Shown here: piece after piece, positions 1-7,917 of the stretch
Position numbering within the stretch: position 1 is the stretch's first letter
Layout: each line of letters opens with the position of its first letter
Assembly: GCF_900142015.1 (NCBI RefSeq)
Contig: NZ_FQZN01000001.1
Coordinates: 62,001-126,000, forward strand
Length of the DNA stretch: 64,000 bases
Origin: Bacteroides stercorirosoris
Lineage (GTDB): Bacteria > Bacteroidota > Bacteroidia > Bacteroidales > Bacteroidaceae
Direction of reading: 5' to 3'
The notes under the pieces: model-generated
What the model was told of the DNA's origin: nothing
Seen by the model: the letters and a program-made list of their open reading frames with translations, nothing else
Databases searched by the model: none
Made by a program: the position numbers and the translations under genes

Positions 1-271
1 CACTTGCCACTTTTACACTATAATACCCATTCACATCAGTAATGGTGCCGGCAGTTGTTCCTTTTACTCTGATGCTCGCTCCAATGACCGGTTCGCCCTG
101 AGCATCCTGAACGTAACCTGTTATTTCCCGCTCTGATCCGGGAGAATCTTCTATACCATTTGCACTGGCTATAAATATGCTGAAAAACGAGCACACCAGT
201 ATCAACGTAGCACGACATAGATGGGAAAGTTTCATTCTGAAAGTCCCTAATAAACTGTGTATCATATCCAT
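1..271 (-). CDS. SusC/RagA-type TonB-dependent receptor, N-terminal fragment (cut by window edge)
   Basis: The first 90 codons of an outer-membrane glycan importer; the rest lies left of the window. Reading from position 235 gives a signal peptide (MKLSHLCRATLILVCSFFSI...), then a carboxypeptidase-regulatory-like repeat with the family hallmark ITGYVQDAQGEPVIGASIRV followed by KGT.AGTITDVNGYYSV. This domain precedes the plug in nearly all SusC proteins. Two starts are possible in the same frame, ATG at 271 (12 residues more) and ATG at 235. The second puts the signal peptide at the very N-terminus, the first is also common in the family, and I did not find a promoter that decides. It lies 118 nt downstream of the alkaline phosphatase on the same strand, so it may share the polyol operon's transcript or begin its own PUL. 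Confidence 0.85.
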   Translation of the reverse strand, partial: MDMIHSLLGTFRMKLSHLCRATLILVCSFFSIFIASANGIEDSPGSEREITGYVQDAQGEPVIGASIRVKGTTAGTITDVNGYYSVKVAS

Positions 272-389
272 AAAAAAGGTTAAACAATTAGTTCTATTTA
301 TAATTTACAATTCTATCTTATAAACGTTCTTAAACCGACTCAAGAACATTAAGTTACCCAAAAACAATATTAAACCCTAATGAAAAATG

Positions 390-1802
390 TTAATCTTCCA
401 ACCCATAGCCACCTATCTCTGCGATCTTTCGGGGGATTTCGGCATTATCAGTACGGCTTTGGAAATTCTCTGCACCAGCTCCAAGAGCAAATACAGGCAC
501 GAAACTCGCCGAATGACCTTTGCTAATCCAGTCTACAAGAGCAATCTCATTGATGATTTTTTTTGCTTCGGCTGCAATAGTTTCATCTTTTTGATATTCA
601 CTTTCGACCAGGCTGGCACTGTTGATAAACGAGCTTTCATAGGCTATTTTCAATCGTTCCTCTTGTTGCAGAGTCAATCGAATCTTTTTCCAAAAACCAA
701 AGTTCTCACTGAGCGAATTCTTAACGATGTCCCACGAAACATACCCATTGCATTTCTTTCTTAAATTACCGAGTACCTTTGAAAACTCACGCTCACTGAT
801 TTTTTGGTTACTGAGAACACTCAGGTTTAATTCATACGATCCGGTGCCCAACCCAAGCCCACCGGTTTCGTGATCGGCTGTCACTACAATCAATGTTTCA
901 TCAGGGTGTTGCTGATAAAATTCATAAGCAACACCTATAGCCCTATCCAAGTCCTGAACCTCATGAATTACCGTTGCTGCATCATTACTATGACATGCCC
1001 AATCAATACTTCCACCCTCAATCATGAAGAAAAATCCTTTTTTCGGGTCTTTGGTTAAGACCTTGATACCTGCACGTGTAATCTCCGACAGTGTCAAATC
1101 TGTTTTTTGACGATCAATGGCATAAGGAGTTGTACGACTATCTATCTTCGACACTGCAATCTTTTGAAACAGAATCATTCTATCCGACGTACGGGCTTTC
1201 TTCTGAAATTCTTTGTAACCACGGGTTATCGTATAACCATTGCTACGGGCAAGGTCATAAAGTCCTATTGAATCCTGAGGAGTTACACCCCAAAAGTCAG
1301 CACCACCATAAAAATCAAATCCGGCAGCTACAAGATCATGACCAATGGCATTGTAGTTTTTTCGATTTTCATTATGAGCATAAAATGCAGCCGGTGTTGC
1401 ATGGTTAACGGCTACACTTGATGCTACACCAACCTTACATCCAGCTTCCCGGGCTCTTACTGCAATACTCTTCAGGGGTGTAACCTTATCTTTCATCACA
1501 CCAATACAGCCATTACGAGTTTTCACACCTGTAGCCAGTGCAGTACCCGAAGCTGCCGAATCGGTCACACCATTTGTTGCAGAATAAGTGGTTGCAATGG
1601 TTGCCATTGGAAATTGCGTAAACAATAAGGAAGTTATCCCAATATTACCCTGAAGTTCAGCACCATATAGTTCTGTCATCTGTATCTGATTTAATCCCAT
1701 TCCATCTCCTATGAAAAAAAAGATATATTTGGCCTGCTGGGCATGCAGAAAGCAAGCACACAACAAGAATGAGACGAATAACTGTAATCTGACATTTTTC
1801 AT
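390..1802 (-). CDS. Exported alkaline phosphatase (PhoA superfamily)
   Basis: A periplasmic metal-dependent phosphomonoesterase of 470 residues, usual for the family. A signal peptide (residues 1-21, ending CFLHAQ) leads into the metal-binding IGDGMG (Asp33). The nucleophile motif is TDSAASGTALATG with Ser82, and further metal ligands are visible in EGGSIDWACHSND (about 262-273) and TADHETGG (Asp310, His311). All catalytic residues look intact. It is the third gene of a minus-strand operon, 21 nt after the sugar kinase. A secreted phosphatase next to a polyol dehydrogenase and a sugar kinase suggests that it frees a polyol or sugar from a phosphate ester before uptake. That role is inference; a general phosphate-scavenging role is the alternative. 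Confidence 0.9.
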   Translation of the reverse strand: MKNVRLQLFVSFLLCACFLHAQQAKYIFFFIGDGMGLNQIQMTELYGAELQGNIGITSLLFTQFPMATIATTYSATNGVTDSAASGTALATGVKTRNGCIGVMKDKVTPLKSIAVRAREAGCKVGVASSVAVNHATPAAFYAHNENRKNYNAIGHDLVAAGFDFYGGADFWGVTPQDSIGLYDLARSNGYTITRGYKEFQKKARTSDRMILFQKIAVSKIDSRTTPYAIDRQKTDLTLSEITRAGIKVLTKDPKKGFFFMIEGGSIDWACHSNDAATVIHEVQDLDRAIGVAYEFYQQHPDETLIVVTADHETGGLGLGTGSYELNLSVLSNQKISEREFSKVLGNLRKKCNGYVSWDIVKNSLSENFGFWKKIRLTLQQEERLKIAYESSFINSASLVESEYQKDETIAAEAKKIINEIALVDWISKGHSASFVPVFALGAGAENFQSRTDNAEIPRKIAEIGGYGLED

Positions 1803-1823
1803 TGTATCTATCGTTAGGAAGTA

Positions 1824-2693
1824 CTACTTAAGGTGGTTTGGTAACACTGGCATTGCCCCTGCCTGGGTACAAACATAAGCCGAGACATCAACTGCTCTCC
1901 GATGAGCTTTCCTAACAGATTCACCTTTCAAGAGCAATGTACAAAAGGCAGCCGTAAAAGAATCACCCGCTCCTACTGTATCAATAACTTTCACTTTGGG
2001 AGTTTCCAGAAACGATATATCGTTAGGAGTAATGACATAGCTTCCCATCTCGCCACAAGTCAGAATCAACATTTTCCAACCATACGTTGTAAGGAGTGTC
2101 TGGCACTGTTGGAGTGGAGTACCCATAACATCAAACATATTACAAACCTTATCAAGTTCATCATCATTCAGTTTCAAGATATTACTCAAAGAAAACGATT
2201 TTTCAATCTGTTCCTTTGTGTAAAAGTGTTGCCTCAGATTGATATCAAAAACCTTGTAAGAACCGGTAGGCATATCGTTAAGAAACTGCTCAATAGTATT
2301 TCGCGATATGGAATTACGTTGAGCTAACGAACCGAAACAAACGCAATCGGCTCGATTTGCCAATGCTTTCAATGTTTCGTTATACCGTATGTTATCCCAC
2401 GCCACACCTTCTTCGATAGTATATTGAGGAACACCACGCTCATTAATACTAACTTGAACGGTTCCGGTAGGACACGACGAGTTCTCAAGCATGTGTGGTA
2501 ATCCTCTGTCCTCAAAACAGGCTACAATCTCATCACCTAATTCATCGTTACCTATGGCGCTCACCACGATACCGTCAAGCCCCAGTTGAGCCACATGATA
2601 GGCGAAATTTGCAGGAGCTCCGCCTAACTTCTTTCCTTCAGGGAAAACATCCCAAAGGACTTCTCCCAAACCAACAACTGTTTTTGTTTTCAT
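1824..2693 (-). CDS. PfkB-family sugar kinase, probably fructokinase
   Basis: A cytoplasmic ATP-dependent sugar kinase of 289 residues (ribokinase fold). The N-terminal substrate motif GGAPANFAYHVAQLG (about residues 23-37) and the C-terminal anion-hole/catalytic-base motif DTVGAGDSFTAAF (about 238-250, base Asp) are intact. The GGAPANFA form and the short length are typical of bacterial fructokinases of the ScrK/Cbh type. It starts 6 nt after the polyol dehydrogenase stop, so the two are surely cotranscribed. Oxidation of sorbitol would give fructose, which this enzyme would convert to fructose-6-phosphate. Specificity for fructose is inferred from this context; another ketose cannot be excluded. 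Confidence 0.85.
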   Translation of the reverse strand: MKTKTVVGLGEVLWDVFPEGKKLGGAPANFAYHVAQLGLDGIVVSAIGNDELGDEIVACFEDRGLPHMLENSSCPTGTVQVSINERGVPQYTIEEGVAWDNIRYNETLKALANRADCVCFGSLAQRNSISRNTIEQFLNDMPTGSYKVFDINLRQHFYTKEQIEKSFSLSNILKLNDDELDKVCNMFDVMGTPLQQCQTLLTTYGWKMLILTCGEMGSYVITPNDISFLETPKVKVIDTVGAGDSFTAAFCTLLLKGESVRKAHRRAVDVSAYVCTQAGAMPVLPNHLK

Positions 2694-2699
2694 AGCTTA

Positions 2700-3743
2700 T
2701 CAGATTTTAATTACTGATTTTACAATATTCGATTTATCGCTGACACTCATATCCATCGCATTCTGAATATCATCAAAGTCAAAAATATTGGTCACAATAC
2801 TTCTCAGATCAATTTTTCCAGAGGCCACAGCCTCAATAGCCATTGGATAAATATGACGATAACGAAATACCGACTTGAATGTGAGTTCCTTATCTATTGC
2901 CAAACTAATAGGCAATGTCATCTCCCCACTTTTAGAATACCCTACCAGAACAATGTTCGAACCTTTCCGGGCAACATCAATAGCCTGACGGGTGGTAATT
3001 TCCATACCGGCAGTTTCAATGACAAGATTAACACCCTCACCGGCAGTCAGCTTATTGATCTCCTCAACCGGATTGACCATATTTGAATTTATCACAGCGG
3101 TTGCGCCAACTTCCAACGCTTTTTCCAAACGCTTTTCCATGATATCTACAACATAGACCGTGTTGACGCCTTCGGCTTTGAGTGCCATTAACGAAACCAA
3201 GCCAATGCATCCTGCACCGAAAATCACTGCCGTTTGGCCGACATGTGCTTCACCTTGGTTCGCAGCATGAAACCCCACAGCCAACGGTTCAATAAGTGCA
3301 CCTTCAAGCGTATCAACATTCTCAGGAAGTTTAAAACAGAGATCGGCTTCATGTGCTACGTATTCCGCAAACACTCCATCTACCGGAGGAGTAGCAAAGA
3401 AAACCACATCAGAACAAAGATTGTATTTCCCTTCACGGCAAAAGTGACAATGACCGCATGTCTTACCAGGTTCGAGCGCCACTTTATCGCCCACTTTCAG
3501 ATGTTTAACGTTCTGCCCCAATTTGACAACAATGCCACCAGACTCATGACCTAACATAAAAGGAGGCTGGACGATATAGTTTCCAATTCTCCCGGTTTCA
3601 TAATAATGAATATCCGACCCACAGACACCCACATACTTCAACTTAACCAATACTTCATTGGGCTTAACCTCTGGAATGGGGCGTTCTTCAAATCCCATCC
3701 GACCAATTCCCAACATCACTGCAACCTTCATTGTGCTTTTCAT
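2700..3743 (-). CDS. Zinc-dependent polyol (sorbitol/xylitol/L-iditol-type) dehydrogenase
   Basis: A medium-chain NAD(P)-dependent dehydrogenase of 347 residues that oxidises a polyol to a ketose. Catalytic zinc ligands are Cys41 (VCGSDIHYYETGRIG), His66 and Glu67 (GHESGG). The structural zinc loop CGHCHFCREGKYNLC carries Cys96, Cys99, Cys102 and Cys110. A Rossmann motif (FGAGCIGLV) follows near residue 175. The SDIHYYETGRIG stretch is characteristic of the sorbitol/xylitol dehydrogenase branch. It is first in an operon with the PfkB kinase and alkaline phosphatase and diverges from a LacI regulator. A well-formed promoter lies 67 nt upstream. A second in-frame Met (residue 5) could be used. 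Which polyol is oxidised is not determined. Confidence 0.88.
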   Translation of the reverse strand: MKSTMKVAVMLGIGRMGFEERPIPEVKPNEVLVKLKYVGVCGSDIHYYETGRIGNYIVQPPFMLGHESGGIVVKLGQNVKHLKVGDKVALEPGKTCGHCHFCREGKYNLCSDVVFFATPPVDGVFAEYVAHEADLCFKLPENVDTLEGALIEPLAVGFHAANQGEAHVGQTAVIFGAGCIGLVSLMALKAEGVNTVYVVDIMEKRLEKALEVGATAVINSNMVNPVEEINKLTAGEGVNLVIETAGMEITTRQAIDVARKGSNIVLVGYSKSGEMTLPISLAIDKELTFKSVFRYRHIYPMAIEAVASGKIDLRSIVTNIFDFDDIQNAMDMSVSDKSNIVKSVIKI

Positions 3744-3809
3744 TTTATTATAGCATTAAATTAGTTAATTAGTCTCAAACGAACAGTCTCATTCGTCCTC
3801 TCTACAACG

Positions 3810-3840
3810 CAAAGCTAAGTCCTATTTAACTGTGTTACAA
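3810..3840 (-). promoter_or_regulatory. Promoter of the polyol operon
   Basis: On the minus strand TTG (3840-3838), a 20-nt spacer and TAGCTTTG (3817-3810) match the Bacteroides TTG/TAnnTTTG promoter. Transcription would start near 3803 and leave a leader of about 60 nt before the dehydrogenase ATG at 3743. Confidence 0.75.
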
Positions 3841-3863
3841 GGATTTTTCAAGAAAAAAATTAC

Positions 3864-3906
3864 GCAACCGTTCCCGCAACCGTTCCCATTTTACGCAACC
3901 GTTCCC
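3864..3906. promoter_or_regulatory. Three direct copies of GCAACCGTTCCC, candidate LacI-family operator array
   Basis: Exact 12-mers occur at 3864-3875, 3876-3887 and 3895-3906. The first two abut and the third starts 19 nt after the second. The AACCGTT core resembles the AACG/CGTT half-sites of LacI-family operators. The array sits about 60-105 nt upstream of the predicted transcription start of the polyol operon and upstream of the lacI-type gene, so it can serve either promoter. A position upstream of the -33 box fits activation better than simple blocking. Binding is inferred. Confidence 0.6.
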
Positions 3907-3972
3907 AACGTTAAATCGTATATTTTAGAAGATATTGGCATTCATTTTTAGTATATGAATAGATAAAAGTCC

Positions 3973-3980
3973 TAATTTTG
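3973..3980 (+). promoter_or_regulatory. -7 box (TAATTTTG) of the LacI-type regulator
   Basis: TAATTTTG matches TAnnTTTG and lies 20 nt before the regulator's ATG. No TTG is found at the usual distance upstream, so the promoter is probably weak or needs a regulator. Confidence 0.45.
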
Positions 3981-3999
3981 CAGAAAACACACCATAACC

Positions 4000-5010
4000 A
4001 TGAGGTACGTTACAATTAAAGATATAGCAGTTGCTTTAGGACTATCAAAATCAACTGTGTCAAGAGCATTAAGTGGAGACAGTAAAAACGTTAGCAAGGA
4101 AACGTTGCAGAAAATCGTTGAAACGGCTAACGAGATGGGATATCGTCGCAATGAACTGGCCGTCAACCTACGGTTGAGGAGTACACGCATTATCGGAATT
4201 ATGGTTCCTGAAATGACAACCACATTCTCCATGAGTTTCATCACCGCTGCCCAAAGTCTGTTGAATCAGCAAGGCTATCGCGTTATTCTGGCACTGTCTG
4301 ACGAAAATCCAGAGACTGAACGCGTAAACCTAACAATGTTTGATAATGCGCGCGTTGAGGGCATTCTGATCAGTGCCTGCCACAATACCGCCAATCTTGA
4401 TGTTTACCAGAGCTTTTTGGATCGGCATATCCCGATAGTCCTTTTCGACCGTACAATTTCCAATATCTCCGTTCCTGGAGTAAAGAGCAATGACTATACC
4501 CAGTCATTCTTCATGGTTGAACATCTTATACGCTCAGGGAAAAAACAAATTCTCCATCTGACCGGACCTCGTCATATCCAAAATACGATTGACCGCAAGA
4601 AAGGCTATCGCGATGCATTGGCTAAATTCCATATTCCCTACGATTCACGATATGCCATCGAATCAGGTATCAGTGTTGAAGATGGTGCCAATGCAATCAA
4701 GAAGGTTTTAAGTCTTGACATCCCTTTTGATGCAGTTTTTTGTTTCACAGAGACGCAGGCATTAGGTGCAAAACGGACACTACAAGAACACAACATAGCT
4801 ATTCCGAGTGAAGTTGCAATCTGCTGTATGTCAGGAACTGCTTTATCGACCTTGGTACACCCACCGCTAACTGCTGTTGAGCAACAGGTTGATGAAATGG
4901 CCACAATTGCCGTCCGCCTTATTCTTGAGAAAATCAATGATTTCTCAATTCCCGACCAGACCATCACATTGGAATCGAATATCATTATCAGAAAATCAAC
5001 GGTTGAGTAA
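4000..5010 (+). CDS. LacI-family transcriptional regulator
   Basis: A DNA-binding sugar-responsive regulator of 336 residues, full length for LacI/GalR. The helix-turn-helix is at residues 4-26 (TIKDIAVALGLSKSTVSRAL), followed by the hinge (GYRRNELAVNLRLRSTRIIG) and a periplasmic-binding-protein-like effector domain from about residue 62. It is divergent from the polyol dehydrogenase operon across a 256-nt gap that holds three copies of a 12-mer, so it is the likely regulator of that operon. LacI-type control is less usual than AraC or hybrid two-component control for Bacteroides glycan loci but common for simple sugar or fructan genes. The effector is unknown; a polyol, fructose or a phosphorylated derivative would fit. 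Confidence 0.92.
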   Translation: MRYVTIKDIAVALGLSKSTVSRALSGDSKNVSKETLQKIVETANEMGYRRNELAVNLRLRSTRIIGIMVPEMTTTFSMSFITAAQSLLNQQGYRVILALSDENPETERVNLTMFDNARVEGILISACHNTANLDVYQSFLDRHIPIVLFDRTISNISVPGVKSNDYTQSFFMVEHLIRSGKKQILHLTGPRHIQNTIDRKKGYRDALAKFHIPYDSRYAIESGISVEDGANAIKKVLSLDIPFDAVFCFTETQALGAKRTLQEHNIAIPSEVAICCMSGTALSTLVHPPLTAVEQQVDEMATIAVRLILEKINDFSIPDQTITLESNIIIRKSTVE

Positions 5011-5035
5011 TCTGCACTGAAGCACAATTTTCAAC

Positions 5036-6211
5036 TTATTCAACCATCGGTAACGTAAAGAAGAACGTTGTCCCTATTCCCATACCCGAACGTACCCATA
5101 TCCGTCCGCCCATCCGCTCTACCAACATACGGGAAACAGTCAGCCCCAGCCCGGTACCCTGGGCAAAATTATTAATCTTTCCGAAACGTTCAAAAATCTT
5201 CGCAACCCGACTGGCGGGAATACCAAGACCTGTATCTTTCACATAAACCTGCACTATATTACCTCGTTGTTCATATCCCAAATGAATTTCTCCGGCAGGA
5301 GTAAACTTTACAGCATTGCTCAATAAGTTCATCAACACCTGCATGACGCGCGACCTGTCTCCCGCAGCATACAAATTCTTATCACTATCATCCAATATCA
5401 GCTTAACTCCTTCACTCACCTTTGTCCGGTGCCTGGTGTACTCTTCGAGGCAAGCGGCATACATATTCACTTTGTCCTTCCTGAATTCCAAAGAACCCGC
5501 CTCCATTGACGACAAGTCCAGAATATCATTAAACAGGCATAACAGTAATTCGGAGTTCTTCTCAATGATGTTGCAATAATCGTCCTTATCCCCCTCATAT
5601 CCCGGGTCAACCACCAGTCTCGAAAATCCAACAATCGCATTCAGCGGTGTACGTATCTCATGGCTCATATTGGCAAGGAAAGCAGACTTCAACCGGTCAG
5701 CCTCTTCCGCTTTTATACGGGCGGCAGCCAATTCACGCTGGGCATTCACCCGGCTCGTAACATCCCGGCACATGCACAGCAGATACTGGTCTCCCAACGG
5801 ACACACCAAATTTTCATAATGGTGCATCTCTCCTTCAAACAGCAATGAATGTTCTCCGATACTGGGCTGGCGGGTACGTATCACCTTCTCCATATTGGCA
5901 CGGATCTTACGGTATTCTGATTCCGGCACTATGTCTTTAAGGTTAGGACGTGATGTATCATCACCGGACAAGCCTTCCACATGATTCGTTTCAGGAGAGG
6001 AGAGTAATTCGATATAGTCCAGATTGAAGTCGAATATGGTCAACATATCCGGGATAGCATCCAGTATTTCTTTACCATATTTTTTACTGAAGGCCCCCGG
6101 ATTTTCATCCGGACATGGAGCTTGCTGGGGAGGACGACTTGCCAGTTGCTCTTCCAATTCCCGGATTATATCCAGTAGTTCTTCTTTTGTTTTATCGTTA
6201 TAATCCCTCAT
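5036..6211 (-). CDS. PAS-domain sensor histidine kinase
   Basis: A cytoplasmic histidine kinase of 391 residues without a membrane segment. A short coiled coil (about 5-25) is followed by a PAS-like region (about 45-155). The HisKA box is FLANMSHEIRTPLN with His184, and the ATPase domain carries N (MNLLSNAVKFT), G1 (DTGLGI) and G2 (GTGLGL) boxes. No receiver domain or partner regulator is adjacent. The frame stays open up to ATG 6271, but that codon lies upstream of a good promoter whose -7 box is at 6251-6258. The start is therefore placed at ATG 6211. The gene converges on the LacI-type regulator with 25 nt between the stop codons, and I see no terminator there. The signal sensed is unknown. 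Confidence 0.88.
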   Translation of the reverse strand: MRDYNDKTKEELLDIIRELEEQLASRPPQQAPCPDENPGAFSKKYGKEILDAIPDMLTIFDFNLDYIELLSSPETNHVEGLSGDDTSRPNLKDIVPESEYRKIRANMEKVIRTRQPSIGEHSLLFEGEMHHYENLVCPLGDQYLLCMCRDVTSRVNAQRELAAARIKAEEADRLKSAFLANMSHEIRTPLNAIVGFSRLVVDPGYEGDKDDYCNIIEKNSELLLCLFNDILDLSSMEAGSLEFRKDKVNMYAACLEEYTRHRTKVSEGVKLILDDSDKNLYAAGDRSRVMQVLMNLLSNAVKFTPAGEIHLGYEQRGNIVQVYVKDTGLGIPASRVAKIFERFGKINNFAQGTGLGLTVSRMLVERMGGRIWVRSGMGIGTTFFFTLPMVE

Positions 6212-6250
6212 TTCAAGGTAAATATATTGCTTAGTATTATTTTGGAGAAG

Positions 6251-6280
6251 CAAATATACATATCTTTTCAATTATATCAA
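6251..6280 (-). promoter_or_regulatory. Promoter of the PAS histidine kinase
   Basis: On the minus strand TTG (6280-6278), a 19-nt spacer and TATATTTG (6258-6251) form a full Bacteroides-type promoter. It decides the kinase start, because an ATG at 6271 would fall inside the promoter. Confidence 0.75.
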
Positions 6281-6320
6281 CATATATTCCGAGCTTTTAT
6301 TTAAAAAAAACGAATAGCTT

Positions 6321-6351
6321 TTGTCCTACTAATCAGAATGTTCTATCTTTG
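6321..6351 (+). promoter_or_regulatory. Promoter of ahcY
   Basis: TTG (6321-6323), a 20-nt spacer and TATCTTTG (6344-6351) match the Bacteroides consensus exactly. The predicted transcription start near 6358 rules out an upstream in-frame ATG at 6338 and supports ATG 6383. Confidence 0.8.
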
Positions 6352-6382
6352 CACCACTTTTTATTTAAAATCATTGATAGAT

Positions 6383-7801
6383 ATGTCTAAAGAATTATTC
6401 TCTACTCTGCCCTACAAGGTGGCAGACATTACGCTTGCCGACTTCGGTCGCAAGGAAATCGATCTGGCAGAACAAGAAATGCCCGGCCTCATGGCTCTTC
6501 GCGAAAAGTATGGAGAAACAAAACCGTTGAAAGGTGCTCGTATCATGGGTTCCCTGCACATGACCATCCAGACAGCGGTACTGATTGAAACCCTCGTAGC
6601 ACTGGGTGCCGAAGTGCGCTGGTGCTCCTGCAACATATACTCGACCCAGGACCATGCCGCAGCCGCTATTGCCGCAACCGGCGTGCCTGTATTTGCCTGG
6701 AAAGGTGAAACACTGGCCGACTACTGGTGGTGTACACTCCAGGCACTGAACTTCCCCGGCGGTAAAGGTCCTACAGTGATTGTAGACGATGGTGGCGACG
6801 CTACCATGATGATACACGTGGGCTATGAGGCTGAGAACAATGCTTCTGTGCTGGATAAAGAAGTTCATGCGGAAGACGAGATTGAGTTAAATGCTATTCT
6901 GAAGTGTGTATTGGCAGAAGACCCTACACGTTGGCATCGTGTAGCTGCCGAAGTACGCGGCGTATCAGAAGAAACGACCACAGGTGTACACCGCCTGTAC
7001 CAGATGCAGGAAGAAGGTAAATTGCTGTTCCCGGCATTCAACGTGAACGACTCCGTAACGAAGTCCAAATTCGATAACCTGTACGGTTGCCGCGAGTCTC
7101 TTGCAGATGGCATTAAACGCGCTACGGACGTGATGATTGCAGGTAAAGTAGTAGTAGTTTGCGGCTACGGTGATGTAGGTAAAGGATGTTCACACTCTAT
7201 GCGTTCCTACGGCGCACGTGTACTGGTTACGGAAGTAGACCCGATTTGCGCCCTGCAAGCTGCAATGGAAGGTTTTGAAGTAGTAACGATGGAAGAAGCC
7301 TGCACCGAAGGTAATATCTTTGTTACTACCACAGGCAACATAGATATCATCCGCATCGACCATATGGAGAAAATGAAAGACCAGGCCATTGTTTGCAACA
7401 TCGGTCACTTCGATAACGAAATCCAGGTGGATGCGCTCAAACATTATTCCGGCATCAAGCATGTCAACATCAAACCGCAGGTAGACCGCTACTATTTCCC
7501 CGACGGACACAGCATTATCCTGTTGGCCGACGGACGTCTGGTCAATCTGGGTTGCGCCACCGGTCACCCGTCATTCGTGATGAGCAACTCGTTCACCAAC
7601 CAGACTTTGGCACAAATCGAACTGTTCAACAAGAAATACGAAACCGGTGTTTACCGTCTTCCCAAACATCTTGATGAAGAAGTGGCACGTCTGCACCTCG
7701 AAAAAATCGGTGTGAAACTGACAAAACTCACTCCCGAACAAGCCGCTTATATCGGTGTAAACGTGGACGGACCGTATAAGGCTGAACACTATCGTTATTA
7801 A
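6383..7801 (+). CDS. ahcY: S-adenosylhomocysteine hydrolase
   Basis: A cytosolic NAD-dependent enzyme that splits S-adenosylhomocysteine into adenosine and homocysteine in the methyl cycle. The 472 residues are the usual length. The N-terminal [20 protein letters not shown] and [15 protein letters not shown] belong to the substrate domain. The NAD-binding motif is [20 protein letters not shown], and the C-terminal end [11 protein letters not shown] is the family's conserved tail with the NAD-contacting Lys and Tyr. The start at ATG 6383 ([10 protein letters not shown]) is chosen because the promoter lies just upstream of it. Codon use is strongly biased, as expected for a well-expressed gene. 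A 33-bp perfect inverted repeat follows the stop codon and could act as terminator. Confidence 0.97.
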   Translation: MSKELFSTLPYKVADITLADFGRKEIDLAEQEMPGLMALREKYGETKPLKGARIMGSLHMTIQTAVLIETLVALGAEVRWCSCNIYSTQDHAAAAIAATGVPVFAWKGETLADYWWCTLQALNFPGGKGPTVIVDDGGDATMMIHVGYEAENNASVLDKEVHAEDEIELNAILKCVLAEDPTRWHRVAAEVRGVSEETTTGVHRLYQMQEEGKLLFPAFNVNDSVTKSKFDNLYGCRESLADGIKRATDVMIAGKVVVVCGYGDVGKGCSHSMRSYGARVLVTEVDPICALQAAMEGFEVVTMEEACTEGNIFVTTTGNIDIIRIDHMEKMKDQAIVCNIGHFDNEIQVDALKHYSGIKHVNIKPQVDRYYFPDGHSIILLADGRLVNLGCATGHPSFVMSNSFTNQTLAQIELFNKKYETGVYRLPKHLDEEVARLHLEKIGVKLTKLTPEQAAYIGVNVDGPYKAEHYRY

Positions 7802-7807
7802 AATAAC

Positions 7808-7900
7808 GAAATTGACAATTGACAATTGACAATTGACAATTAGGCTGCGCCGTCATTCTGCATAGCCATTGTCAATTGTCAATTGTCAATTGTCAATTTC
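7808..7900. repeat. Intergenic inverted repeat of ATTGACA units with conserved core (copy 1)
   Basis: A 33-bp left arm (7808-7840) built of tandem ATTGACA heptamers is perfectly complementary to the right arm (7868-7900). The 27-nt loop begins TAGGCTGCGC. A related core with AT-rich arms occurs at 47738-47828 in opposite orientation and, more diverged, at about 49301-49380. It separates ahcY from the YfhO-type gene and may end transcription of ahcY. The open frame of the next gene runs back into the right arm, but that extension is an artefact. Confidence 0.85.
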
Positions 7901-7917
7901 ATAAAAATCCCGTTTTT

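Noticed and set aside
36-287. Minus-strand open frame of 83 codons at the left edge
   Set aside because: It is out of frame with the SusC N-terminus read from 271/235, which has a signal peptide and a recognisable domain.
387-764. Plus-strand frame of 125 codons
   Set aside because: Antisense shadow of the alkaline phosphatase; no signal, domain or promoter.
6338-6382. N-terminal extension of ahcY
   Set aside because: The ATG at 6338 lies within the promoter of the gene (-7 box 6344-6351).
7876-7917. N-terminal extension of the YfhO-type protein
   Set aside because: It is translated from the right arm of the inverted repeat; the signal-anchor helix starts at ATG 7918.
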